10,538 bases of DNA from the NCBI GenBank assembly GCA_026770585.1, contig MU646337.1:357541-368078 (forward strand), read 5' to 3'. Source of the stretch: Baffinella frigidus (lineage: Eukaryota; Cryptophyceae; Cryptomonadales; Baffinellaceae). Shown here one piece after another: positions 5,713 through 10,538 of this stretch (within the stretch, counting starts at the first letter, position 1; the number at the start of each line of letters is the position of its first letter). Under the pieces are notes generated by a model. That model did not search any database. It was given only the letters and a program-made list of their open reading frames with translations, and was not told the origin of the DNA. The translations under genes were made by a program, and so were the position numbers.

Positions 5713-5826
5713 CGCTCCGCTGCAGCCCGAAATGTACCACAAACAAGGCTTCATAACCTGTTCGAACCGACCCGTTATTTTCGAGGAGAGGCGGGTGGAA
5801 GGTTTCTGGTGAGAGGTTAAGAGAAG
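5713..5826 (+). other. possible 5' leader or promoter-proximal region of the exon at 5827
   Basis: The sequence before the ATG is purine-rich (GAGAGGTTAAGAGAAG). The start has A at -3 and G at +4, a favourable eukaryotic context. No clear TATA box was seen. Confidence 0.25.
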
Positions 5827-6057
5827 ATGGATACCGAGGAGGAGTGGGCGAATGGGGGGGGGGACGAGGGCGAGCTCTCATCCTCCTCGTCGGAGAGCGG
5901 CCAGGCTTCCACGCAAGCCGATTCCCCAAATTCCCAGAACCCCGCAGAGGCACAGGTGAAGGACGGGAAGTCTGTGGCACGGCGCGGCTCGGTGATGGAT
6001 GTGGCACGGCGCGGCTCGGCGAAGGATGGATTCGCGAGGAAGCCGGACACAAACTCG
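5827..6057 (+). CDS. putative first exon of an unknown Ser/acidic-rich protein
   Basis: This is the best coding candidate in the window: 77 codons from an ATG in good context to a consensus splice donor. The peptide begins MDTEEEWANGGGDEGELSSS: an acidic head (residues 2-16), a five-serine run followed by SES (18-24), a polar Ser/Gln/Asn-rich low-complexity part, then two nine-residue repeats, VARRGSVMD and VARRGSAKD (50-67), each with an RRGS string matching the R-R-x-S consensus of protein kinase A. It looks intrinsically disordered, and no folded domain is visible. G or C fills 60 of 77 third positions (78%), but only 10 of 27 after the donor if the frame is read on, which supports an intron starting at 6058. 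Read through, the frame would stop at 6139-6141 (104 codons). A minus-strand frame overlaps it and is less convincing. Product unknown; partial gene. Confidence 0.4.
5974..6027 (+). repeat. in-frame 27-bp tandem duplication
   Basis: Two adjacent 27-bp units differ at three positions (GTGATGGAT against GCGAAGGAT at the end). Because 27 is a multiple of three, the duplication keeps the reading frame of the putative exon and doubles the ARRGS site. Confidence 0.9.
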
Positions 6058-6063
6058 GTGAGT
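6056..6063 (+). other. candidate 5' splice site (CG/GTGAGT)
   Basis: TCG-GTGAGTCC matches the eukaryotic donor consensus. It coincides with the sharp fall in G/C at third codon positions of the open frame and lies exactly after codon 77 (phase 0). Confidence 0.45.
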
Positions 6064-6129
6064 CCTATGCCAGCATCACTGTCCAATGGTTCATTGTCTC
6101 TCATTGCTCGAAATTTCCCATCACACCAG

Positions 6130-6323
6130 GAGGCTGCATAGGGTTCGATGCGTGTCCGCCTCGCATGCCTGCCCCTAGCCATCCTTCCTACCCCCGGCTT
6201 CCTCCCCGACTTGCCCGCCAACCAGGGCCCCAGCCTTGCTGCACCCTGCTTCCCCCCTCCTTCCTCCTCCCGCGAACTCACCCCCCAGGAGCGCTCACGG
6301 TGAGCAGCTGATCACCGCGAAAC
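6130..6323. other. pyrimidine-rich stretch with a possible 3' splice site and microexon
   Basis: From about 6170 the plus strand is strongly C/T-rich. It ends in CCTTCCTCCTCCCGCGAACTCACCCCCCAG (two blocks, 6259-6288), a plausible polypyrimidine tract with CAG. The next 11 bases (6289-6299) are followed by GTGAGC, another donor-like string. An alternative acceptor, CCATCACACCAG, ends at 6129. Joined in phase to codon 77, either acceptor reaches a stop within five codons unless the 11-nt segment is a separate exon. All of this is tentative. Confidence 0.25.
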
Positions 6324-6390
6324 ACCCTAAACCCTAAACCCTAAACCCTAAACCCCAGACCCCAAACCCCAAACCCCAAACCCCAAACCA
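6324..6390. repeat. interstitial telomere-like tract, C strand
   Basis: Four CCCTAAA units are followed by CCCCAGA and CCCCAAA variants. The tract faces the G-strand tract at 6440-6505. Confidence 0.9.
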
Positions 6391-6416
6391 ACCCCCCGAA
6401 CGCTCACACAAGGTGC

Positions 6417-6440
6417 GGTGGACGGAGAAGGGGTCGCCAG
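6417..6440. repeat. 24-bp repeat, copy at 6608-6631
   Basis: GGACGGAGAAGGGG.CGCCAG occurs here and at 6608-6631 with two differences over 24 bp. The two copies bracket the G-strand telomere-like tract. Confidence 0.8.
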
Positions 6441-6505
6441 GGGTTTAGGGGGTTAGGTTCAGGGTTGAGGGTTCAGGGTTGAGGGTTGACGGTTTAGGGT
6501 TTGGG
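6440..6505. repeat. interstitial telomere-like tract, G strand
   Basis: Mixed units GGGTTTA, GGGGTTA, GGTTCA, GGGTTGA and GGGTTCA. This is less regular than the C-strand tract 50 bp upstream. Confidence 0.9.
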
Positions 6506-6642
6506 CAGCACTTGATCCGGGGGGAGGGCGTGCTCGCCTCTCCTAACCCCCCCCCCCCTCCCCCCCACGCGAAATAACCACCCATGAGCGCGCACCGCAA
6601 CAGGAACGTTGGACGGAGAAGGGGACGCCAGCAGCAGCAGGA

Positions 6643-6701
6643 GGGGGGCGCGCCCGGAAGCTCCTGCCCACGGTCTGCCCCCGCCCCACTCGGGTTGACT
6701 G
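6643..6701. repeat. GC-rich direct repeat, copy 1
   Basis: GGGGGGCGCGCCCGGAAGCT followed by CC.GCC.ACGGTCTGCC and CACTCGGGTTGACTG matches 6833-6946. The end is the GGGTTGACTG family motif. Confidence 0.75.
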
Positions 6702-6832
6702 TCACGACGTGATGGGGGGCAATCAAAATTTGCCGTGAGGCAAAAATCCTGGAACCCCAGGATTCCGCCAAAAGTTGACGGTGCGCCCAGGGGGGGTTGA
6801 CTTTTGCGATTGCCTCCCCTCAGGTCTAGCGT

Positions 6833-6957
6833 AGGGGGGCGAGCGCCCGGAAGCTCCAGCCTACGGTCTGCCCGATAAGAAGAGACTTTTGTTGTACTTA
6901 TGACGCAGGCAGAGGCAGACCGTCCGCCTCACTCGGGTTGACTGCCACACGACTGTT
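6833..6957. repeat. GC-rich direct repeat, copy 2, with a 49-bp insertion
   Basis: This has the same order as 6643-6701, but after ACGGTCTGCC about 49 extra bases intervene before the CCGCCTCACTCGGGTTGACTG end. The insertion ends with GGCAGACCGT, the inverse of the ACGGTCTGCC at its left edge (6863-6872 against 6914-6923), and includes ATAAG/CTTAT. The insertion is thus a small hairpin. Confidence 0.7.
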
Positions 6958-7097
6958 TTATCCGGGGAAACCTATATTTCTTTAGTTTGATGGCAAGGAA
7001 AATTACTACATAAATGCTTTAATATTACTGATAAGAACGAATTGTGTTGTAATTTTCCTTGCCATCAAACTAAAGAAAAATAGGTTTCCCTGGATAA
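6958..7097. mobile_element. 140-bp hairpin MITE-like element
   Basis: The arms are about 49 bp, starting TTATCC.GGGAAACCTAT and continuing TTTCTTTAGTTTGATGGCAA then GGAAAATTAC, with two mismatches. The centre is AT-rich. If the element proper is TCC.GGGAAACC to its inverse, it is flanked by TA on both sides. It lies inside a GGGTTGACTG-family copy: the left flank ends ACGACT and the right flank resumes ATTCGCAA, where other copies read GACTATTCTCAA. It contains GAAAATTACTACA, also found in both 211-bp elements. Confidence 0.85.
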
Positions 7098-7180
7098 TAT
7101 TCGCAAACCCACCATGTCACCTTGTCGGTCAACCCGAGGGGGGTGACGGGGGGGATCGTCGGACCCCAGGATTCCGTCCG

Positions 7181-7311
7181 CTGCCTCACTCGGGTTGACT
7201 GTCAGACTATTCTCAAGTGGACATGTGCTGGGTTCGCGGTGCGAATCCGTCGACTTTGGCGCGGAAAATAGCCCGGGCGCACCAAATGGTGAGCCCGCAT
7301 AGACGGAAACC
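7181..7311. repeat. GGGTTGAC dispersed repeat, copy G2
   Basis: A well-preserved copy: CGGGTTGACTGTCAGACTAT, CTCAAGTGGACATGTG, CTGGGTTCGCGGTGCGAATC, GCGCGGAAAATAGCCCGGGC, GCACCAAATGGTGAGCCC. It ends with AGACGGAAACCG, a string also found at the end of copy G3. Confidence 0.85.
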
Positions 7312-7419
7312 GAGCTAGATACTTTCGGCTTGTGCGACACGGAGGCAGGCAGACACAACACAGCTGCGTTGGGCTACGGTAAGGCCCCCTCACGGAGAAA
7401 ATAGCCCAGGCTGGTGCGA

Positions 7420-7463
7420 AACCCTGAACCCTGGTTTGGGGTTTAGGGTTTAGGGTTTAGGGT
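7420..7463. repeat. C-strand to G-strand telomere-like junction
   Basis: AACCCTGAACCCTGG is followed directly by TTTGGGGTTTAGGGTTTAGG and further TTTAGGG units. It has the same outward polarity as the 6324-6505 pair. Confidence 0.9.
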
Positions 7464-7528
7464 AAAGGGACCACGAGGCAATCATTTTGAAAGCAGCCCC
7501 GTCCAATTTTTAGCTCTGCCTACGTTTT

Positions 7529-7612
7529 ATTCTGGCTCGTCCTAAAGGCTTTCTATTCGCCCGGTCTGTACTGAGTTTCTACTCTTAAATTGTTTTAAGG
7601 ACGAGCCAGAAT
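7529..7612. mobile_element. 84-bp GGCTCGTCC hairpin element, copy 1
   Basis: Inverted ends ATTCTGGCTCGTCCT and AGGACGAGCCAGAAT enclose a 54-bp middle. A second copy at 9729-9809 shares the middle (CTATTCGCCCG, TGTACTGA.TTTCT). In copy 2 the inverted ends extend further out through CCTAGCTC.GCCTG; here the outer right part is not recognisable, though the left TAGCTCTGCCTACG remains. Outward from the core this copy is therefore one-sided. Confidence 0.85.
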
Positions 7613-7616
7613 TGCA

Positions 7617-7950
7617 GGTCCCACTACACCCGCTGAAACCCCTAATCCATATCCTCCAACTCCTACCCCCCCCACGCTCCTGCAACAGCTCTCACTACAC
7701 GAGCTGAAACCCGCGCTAGGGTTGTCTTTGGAGATCGATGCGACGCCCTCCTACACGCTCCCATCAACCCAGAGACCCCTACCCCCGCAACCCCAACCTT
7801 CAAACCCTAACCCCCTCGCGCCTCTTACAGCTCGCGCTACACGAGCTCAAACCCGCGATGACTGTCGAGATCGATGCGACGCCCTCCTACACGCTCCCGT
7901 CGATCCAAACCCCTGGACGCTCTCTCGGGGGCCGCCGCGGCCGACGAGGT
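7617..7950 (+). repeat. 142-bp tandem repeat with coding-like translation
   Basis: Two units start at about 7686 and 7828 (CAGCTC.C.CTACACGAGCT, AAACCCGCG, GAGATCGATGCGACGCCCTC, CTACACGCTCCC), preceded by a partial one at 7617. Unit 1 reads LEIDATPSYTLPS in one frame and unit 2 reads EIDATPSYTLPSIQTPG in the next frame, because 142 is not a multiple of three. A third, diverged relative at about 8310-8385 reads ETVPSKTLPSIQTPGCSLG. A frame-disrupted array of this sort is best treated as a repeat or pseudogene fragment; no known domain is recognised. Confidence 0.75.
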
Positions 7951-7951
7951 A

Positions 7952-8161
7952 CCACTCGAGGCTGGAAGAGGGAGTATTTTAAATGTGGGGTTGTTAAATT
8001 TAGTACCAGTCACGTGCATGCTTGGTCACGTATCTGACAGATTTCTGTCAGATACGTGACCAAACGCCCCTTTTTGTGTGAAAATTACTACACACCTATT
8101 TTTTTCTTCACTTGTAAAAGAATCCCTGTTTTAGAATAGTCACATTTCTGGCCTCGAGTGG
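7952..8161. mobile_element. 211-bp hairpin MITE-like element, copy 2 (family H)
   Basis: This is the same architecture as 404-614. The left 70 bp differ from copy 1 at three positions; the right 98 bp are more diverged (AGAATAGTCACATTTCTGGC against AAAATACTCCCTCTTTCAGC), so its terminal inverted match is poorer than in copy 1. It is flanked by TA on both sides (GAGG-TA, TA-TTGCC). Confidence 0.88.
8022..8063. repeat. 42-bp palindrome (core of hairpin element copy 2)
   Basis: Arms of 20 bp, TTGGTCACGTATCTGACAGA and its exact reverse complement, separated by TT. The outer 11 bp are the same as at 474-515; the inner 9 bp are unrelated. Confidence 0.97.
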
Positions 8162-8191
8162 TATTGCCTCTTATATGGAAGCAGATTTATC

Positions 8192-8317
8192 CAGTCGGGT
8201 TGACTGCCGGACTATTCTCAAGTTGACATGTCAACTTTGGAGCGAAAAAAAAACTGTGGAGCGGAAAAAAGCCCTGGGGAAGCAGAATGGTTCGCCCGAA
8301 CAGACTGAGACGGAAAC
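8192..8317. repeat. GGGTTGAC dispersed repeat, copy G3 (internal deletion)
   Basis: CGGGTTGACTGCCGGACTAT and TCTCAAGTTGACATG are followed directly by TCAACTTTGGAGCG, so the CTGGGTTCGCGGTACGAATC part is missing. GGAGCGGAAAAAAGCCCTGGG and AGACGGAAACGG follow. It leads straight into the third TLPSIQTPG-type repeat. Confidence 0.8.
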
Positions 8318-8385
8318 GGTGCCGTCCAAAACGCTCCCTTCGATCCAAACCCCTGGATGCTCCCTTGGGGACCGACGAGGTCATC

Positions 8386-8651
8386 CGGGAACATGTTTGA
8401 TTTACAAGAAAATGGCCTATCAAACCGGATTCTGGCCCTAATTAAATTTACTTAGGGCTCTAGTTAACCTTCATCCAACTCCTATGAACAAATAGGGATT
8501 CATTTTCTTTTAGATTAAAGCTGTCCCTGGATTAGAGGTATCCACCCTAGATTTTTGGCGCATCAATGCCACACGCCAAGTGCCCGGTACTTGGAGCCGT
8601 TTGCTACGGTGTACTCTTGGGTGGTACACATCGCATATGCGAACAGGTTGA
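8386..8651. other. unique AT-richer stretch
   Basis: No gene is visible. Small inverted pairs occur: CCAAGT/ACTTGG at 8576-8594 and GCATATGC near 8632-8640. The nearby minus-strand frame of 60 codons has no support. Confidence 0.35.
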
Positions 8652-8773
8652 TCAGGCGGGTTGACTGCCAATAGTCGACCGACTATTTTCAAGTTGGCAT
8701 GCTGGGTTCGCGGTACGAATCCGTCAGCTTTGGGGTGGAGAAGAGCCCGGGCTCACCAAATTGGGAGCCCAAA
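8652..8773. repeat. GGGTTGAC dispersed repeat, copy G4
   Basis: Nearly full length: GCGGGTTGACTGCCAATAGTC, then GACCGACTATTTTCAAGTTG, GCATGCTGGGTTCGCGGTAC, GAATCCGTCAGCTTTGGGG, AGAGCCCGGGCTCACCAAAT. The CCAATAGTCGACCGACTATT part has an additional small inverted repeat. Confidence 0.85.
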
Positions 8774-8849
8774 GGGGACACCCGTAACCCCGTAGCCCCA
8801 TAACTTAAAAGACCTAAACCCTGCCTCCGCCAGACGGAGGGCGGCCCTT

Positions 8850-9337
8850 CATAAACCCCCTAACGCCCAGAACCTATCCCCACAGGGGGGGGGGGGGGGC
8901 AGTGACGCGCAGACAGAGCGGGGCCTGCTGCGGTTGGGGAGGCGGCGGAGCGTCTTCCCTGGGCGGGGAGTGCGGCCGAGCGTCTTCCCTAAACCATAAA
9001 CCCTAACACCAGCAACCCCATAACCGCACGACCCCCCGCCGCCCACAGGGGGAGGGCGTCCGAGTGGCGCGGTTGGGGTGTGCGGCAGCGCGTCTTCCCT
9101 AAACCCTAAACCTTAACGCCGAACCTCTAAACAATGAATCGTAAACTCTGAATCCTGAACGAAACCCTGACCCCCAAACTGCCCCCCCCCCCGCGCCACC
9201 CTCAACAAATGTATCCACCCTCAACAAATTCATAATCCCTCTGACACCCAAAACCTATCCCCACAGGGGGGGGGCGGCCCAGTGGGGCGCAGACAGAGCG
9301 GGCGTTCATGCGGATAGGGAGCGCGGCCGAGCGTCTT
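8850..9337. repeat. GC-rich direct repeats with poly-G and telomere-like interludes
   Basis: AACCTATCCCCACAGGGG followed by CAGTG..GCGCAGACAGAGCG and a G.GGCCGAGCGTCTTC block occurs at 8870-8990 and 9252-9337; a middle relative is at about 9013-9102. GAGCGTCTTCCCT appears three times at 8948-9100 and a shortened GAGCGTCTTC at 9327, several followed by CTAAACC.TAAACC. A 15-base G run lies at 8885-8899. The frames here are short and low in complexity, and no gene is supported. Confidence 0.75.
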
Positions 9338-9459
9338 CGCGCGAACGCACGCACTGCGGCCAACGCTGAGCGCGTCCCTTTCTGGCGCCAGGTACCGCAG
9401 CTCAGTCTCAGTCTATTTGGGCGGAGCGATTTGGTGGGCGCGGGCGCTGTGGAGCGGAA
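9338..9459. repeat. segment repeated at 9672-9703, no gene
   Basis: ACGCTGAGCGCGTCCCTTTC followed by TGGCGCCAG (9365-9393) resembles TGCCGAGCGTGTCCCCTTCT followed by GGTGCCAG (9676-9703). Both lie about 15 bp before an AGCTC.G-type motif. Confidence 0.5.
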
Positions 9460-9513
9460 AAGTTGACGGATGTGTACCGTGAAGCCAGGATGTCAACTTG
9501 AGAATAGTCTGCC
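9428..9513 (-). repeat. GGGTTGAC dispersed repeat, copy G5 (inverted)
   Basis: The reverse complement reads GGCAGACTATTCTCAAGTTG, ACATCCTGGCTTCACGGTAC, ACATCCGTCAACTT and then GCGCCCGCGCCCACCAAAT. The GGAGCGGAA block that normally follows GTCAACTT appears here in the opposite sense. It faces copy G6 head to head. Confidence 0.75.
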
Positions 9514-9541
9514 AACGGCTACCAACGCGGAGGCGTCCGTT

Positions 9542-9663
9542 CTAGCTCTGCCTCCCGCGGGTTGACCGACTATTCTCAAGTTGACATGCGGGGTCTGCGA
9601 TACAAATCCGTCAACTTAGGAGCGGAAAAGAGCCCGGGCGCACCAAATTGGTGAGCCCAAATA
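9542..9663 (+). repeat. GGGTTGAC dispersed repeat, copy G6 (full length)
   Basis: It begins CTAGCTCTGCCTCCCGCGGG and runs TTGACCGACTATTCTCAAGT, TGACATGCGGGGTCTGCG, ATACAAATCCGTCAACTTAG, GAGCGGAAAAGAGCCCGGGC, GCACCAAATTGGTGAGCCC. Its start, CTAGCTCTGCCT, is the same string that begins the GGCTCGTCC hairpin element at 9708. Confidence 0.88.
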
Positions 9664-9707
9664 CGCTGCTACGAATGCCGAGCGTGTCCCCTTCTGGTGC
9701 CAGATGC

Positions 9708-9831
9708 CCTAGCTCTGCCTGCGTTTTATTCTGGCTCGTCCTGAAGGCTTTCTATTCGCCCGTTTGTACTGAATTTCTGCGCCTAAATGCTTTTTTAAGG
9801 ACGAGCCAGCACAAACTCAGGCGGAGCTAGG
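9708..9831. mobile_element. 124-bp GGCTCGTCC hairpin element, copy 2 (complete ends)
   Basis: The termini CCTAGCTCTGCCTGCGTTTT and the reverse complement of the right end, CCTAGCTCCGCCTGAGTTTG, match with few differences and run into the stronger inner pair CTGGCTCGTCCT / AGGACGAGCCAG (9731-9742, 9798-9809). The middle matches copy 1 at 7529-7612. No clear target duplication is visible. Confidence 0.82.
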
Positions 9832-9840
9832 TACCTGTGT

Positions 9841-9947
9841 TTAGGAGGTTTTGACAAGGTTGCTTTCTTGTCACAAACTCCTAATCAGGCTTGGGAGTTT
9901 TTTACAAGAATGAAAATCTGGTTGTGAGGTTTTTAACAAGAAAGCAA
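9841..9947. repeat. multi-arm inverted repeat
   Basis: TTAGGAGGTTTTGACAAG (9841-9858) pairs with CTTGTCACAAACTCCTAA (9867-9884) across an 8-nt loop, with two mismatches. Two more direct versions, GGGAGTTTTTTACAAG (about 9893-9908) and GTGAGGTTTTTAACAAG (about 9934-9950), could compete for the same partner. A separate pair GTTGCTTTCTTGT / ACAAGAAAGCAAC joins 9859-9871 with the right end. Confidence 0.8.
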
Positions 9948-10275
9948 CTACGAGAGCAAGCACGCTGTTCTGATTACACTCTGAGCCAGAACATTTCACC
10001 TAAGTCAACTCCCCCTGAACGCCAGTGCCTTAAGTCAAATGCCTGCTCCCAGAGCAGGTCCATCTAAACGAAATGGCAACTTACTACCGAGGGTCAGCTT
10101 TGTTAACTTAAGGTAAAATATCCTGAATAGCAGTGGGTTAGGAGGTTGATATCATTCAGCGGGATGCATATTCGCAGCAGTGAGGAGGAGTGTGTGGTGT
10201 GGGTGTGCAGTATAGGAACTATAGGTGTGGCGTTTTGTTTAGTGTACGCAGTGTAGGTCTGGTGGTTTTGTCATT
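9948..10275. other. mostly unique sequence, no gene seen
   Basis: This holds a 6-7-bp hairpin CCTGCTC..GAGCAGG near 10041-10058, an inverted pair CCTTAAGT.CAAA / TTTG..AACTTAAGG (10028-10113), and a GT-rich run at 10186-10250. No open frame of note. Confidence 0.4.
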
Positions 10276-10538
10276 AGCTGCCGTCCGCGTCCCCCAACCC
10301 CCAACCCACAAACCCCAGTCCCCTACCCTGAACCCACACCCCCCAACCCCCCCCCACCATTGAAAGTCCGCACCCCTAATTCCGAGGGACTCCTAAACTC
10401 TAAACCCCAACTCCCCAACCCCCACCCCCCACCCCAGGATGAAACAAACAACGGCTCCCCCTCCTCTAAAGGGAACCAAACCACGCGACACCGCCCCCCC
10501 CCTTCAGCCTCGAGCAGAGAGACGGGTGCGTGGGGTGG
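10276..10538. repeat. C-rich degenerate telomere-like sequence
   Basis: Irregular CCCCCAA, CCCACAAA, CCCTGAA and CTAAACTCTAAACCCC units with long C runs. Near the end, CCTTCAGCCTCGAGC (10501-10515) resembles the right terminus of the 211-bp hairpin element (CTTTCAGCCTCGAGTGG), possibly a third, truncated copy or chance. Confidence 0.6.

Noticed and set aside
5817-6281. Minus-strand frame of 154 codons
   Set aside because: It is the antisense of the better supported exon in GC-rich DNA; its start lies in the pyrimidine-rich tract and the peptide has no recognisable feature.
7225-7250. B-box-like GGGTTCGCGGT.CGAATCC in the GGGTTGAC repeats
   Set aside because: It is a small hairpin in all copies; spacing does not fit a tRNA or an obvious A box, so a tRNA-derived SINE could not be supported.
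9648-9830. Plus-strand frame of 60 codons
   Set aside because: It covers most of the 124-bp hairpin element.

Overview
The window looks like eukaryotic nuclear DNA, probably from a protist or alga. It has interstitial CCCTAAA/TTTAGGG repeats and their CCCCAAA, CCCTCAA and CCCTGAA variants. TTTAGGG is the telomere motif of plants, green algae, dinoflagellates and several other algal groups. There is a good GTGAGT splice donor, no operon structure, and very dense short palindromic repeats. The lineage cannot be fixed from this sequence; a dinoflagellate or cryptophyte-like genome is only a guess.

Layout. 1-935: degenerate telomere-like start, short duplicated segments, a 211-bp hairpin element with a perfect 42-bp central palindrome, and the first copy of a 121-bp inverted-repeat element (family P). 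936-1890: a diverged tandem array of about 0.16-0.3 kb units, one carrying an AACCCTC satellite and one interrupted by a P copy. 1890-2290: two back-to-back hairpins between 45-bp direct repeats. 2290-4310: five more P copies, a longer relative (Q) and two partial relatives (R), with a nested insertion. 3668-5712: diverged copies of a repeat containing a CCTTTAGGTCC motif, plus an isolated 47-bp palindrome. 5827-6057: the only stretch that reads like a real exon (77 codons, high GC3, strong start context, donor at its end). 6324-7465: telomere-like tracts with outward polarity, duplicated GC-rich segments and a 140-bp hairpin element. 7500-9831: a mosaic of dispersed repeats, including a family marked GGGTTGACTG / GACTATTCTCAAGTTGACATG, a second copy of the 211-bp hairpin element, an 84-124-bp GGCTCGTCC hairpin family, and GC-rich direct repeats. 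9841-10538: a multi-arm inverted repeat, then AT/GT-mixed sequence and a C-rich degenerate end.

No transposase, reverse transcriptase, tRNA, rRNA or CRISPR array can be supported. The main biology is an archive of non-autonomous DNA transposons. Family P has termini and TA duplications like pogo/Tigger elements. Filled, empty and apparently excised sites for it lie within 600 bp of each other in the tandem array. The second strong signal is the 211-bp hairpin family, whose two copies share 96% of their left flank but have unrelated central arms that are self-complementary in both. Most open reading frames are translations of repeats and are not annotated as genes.
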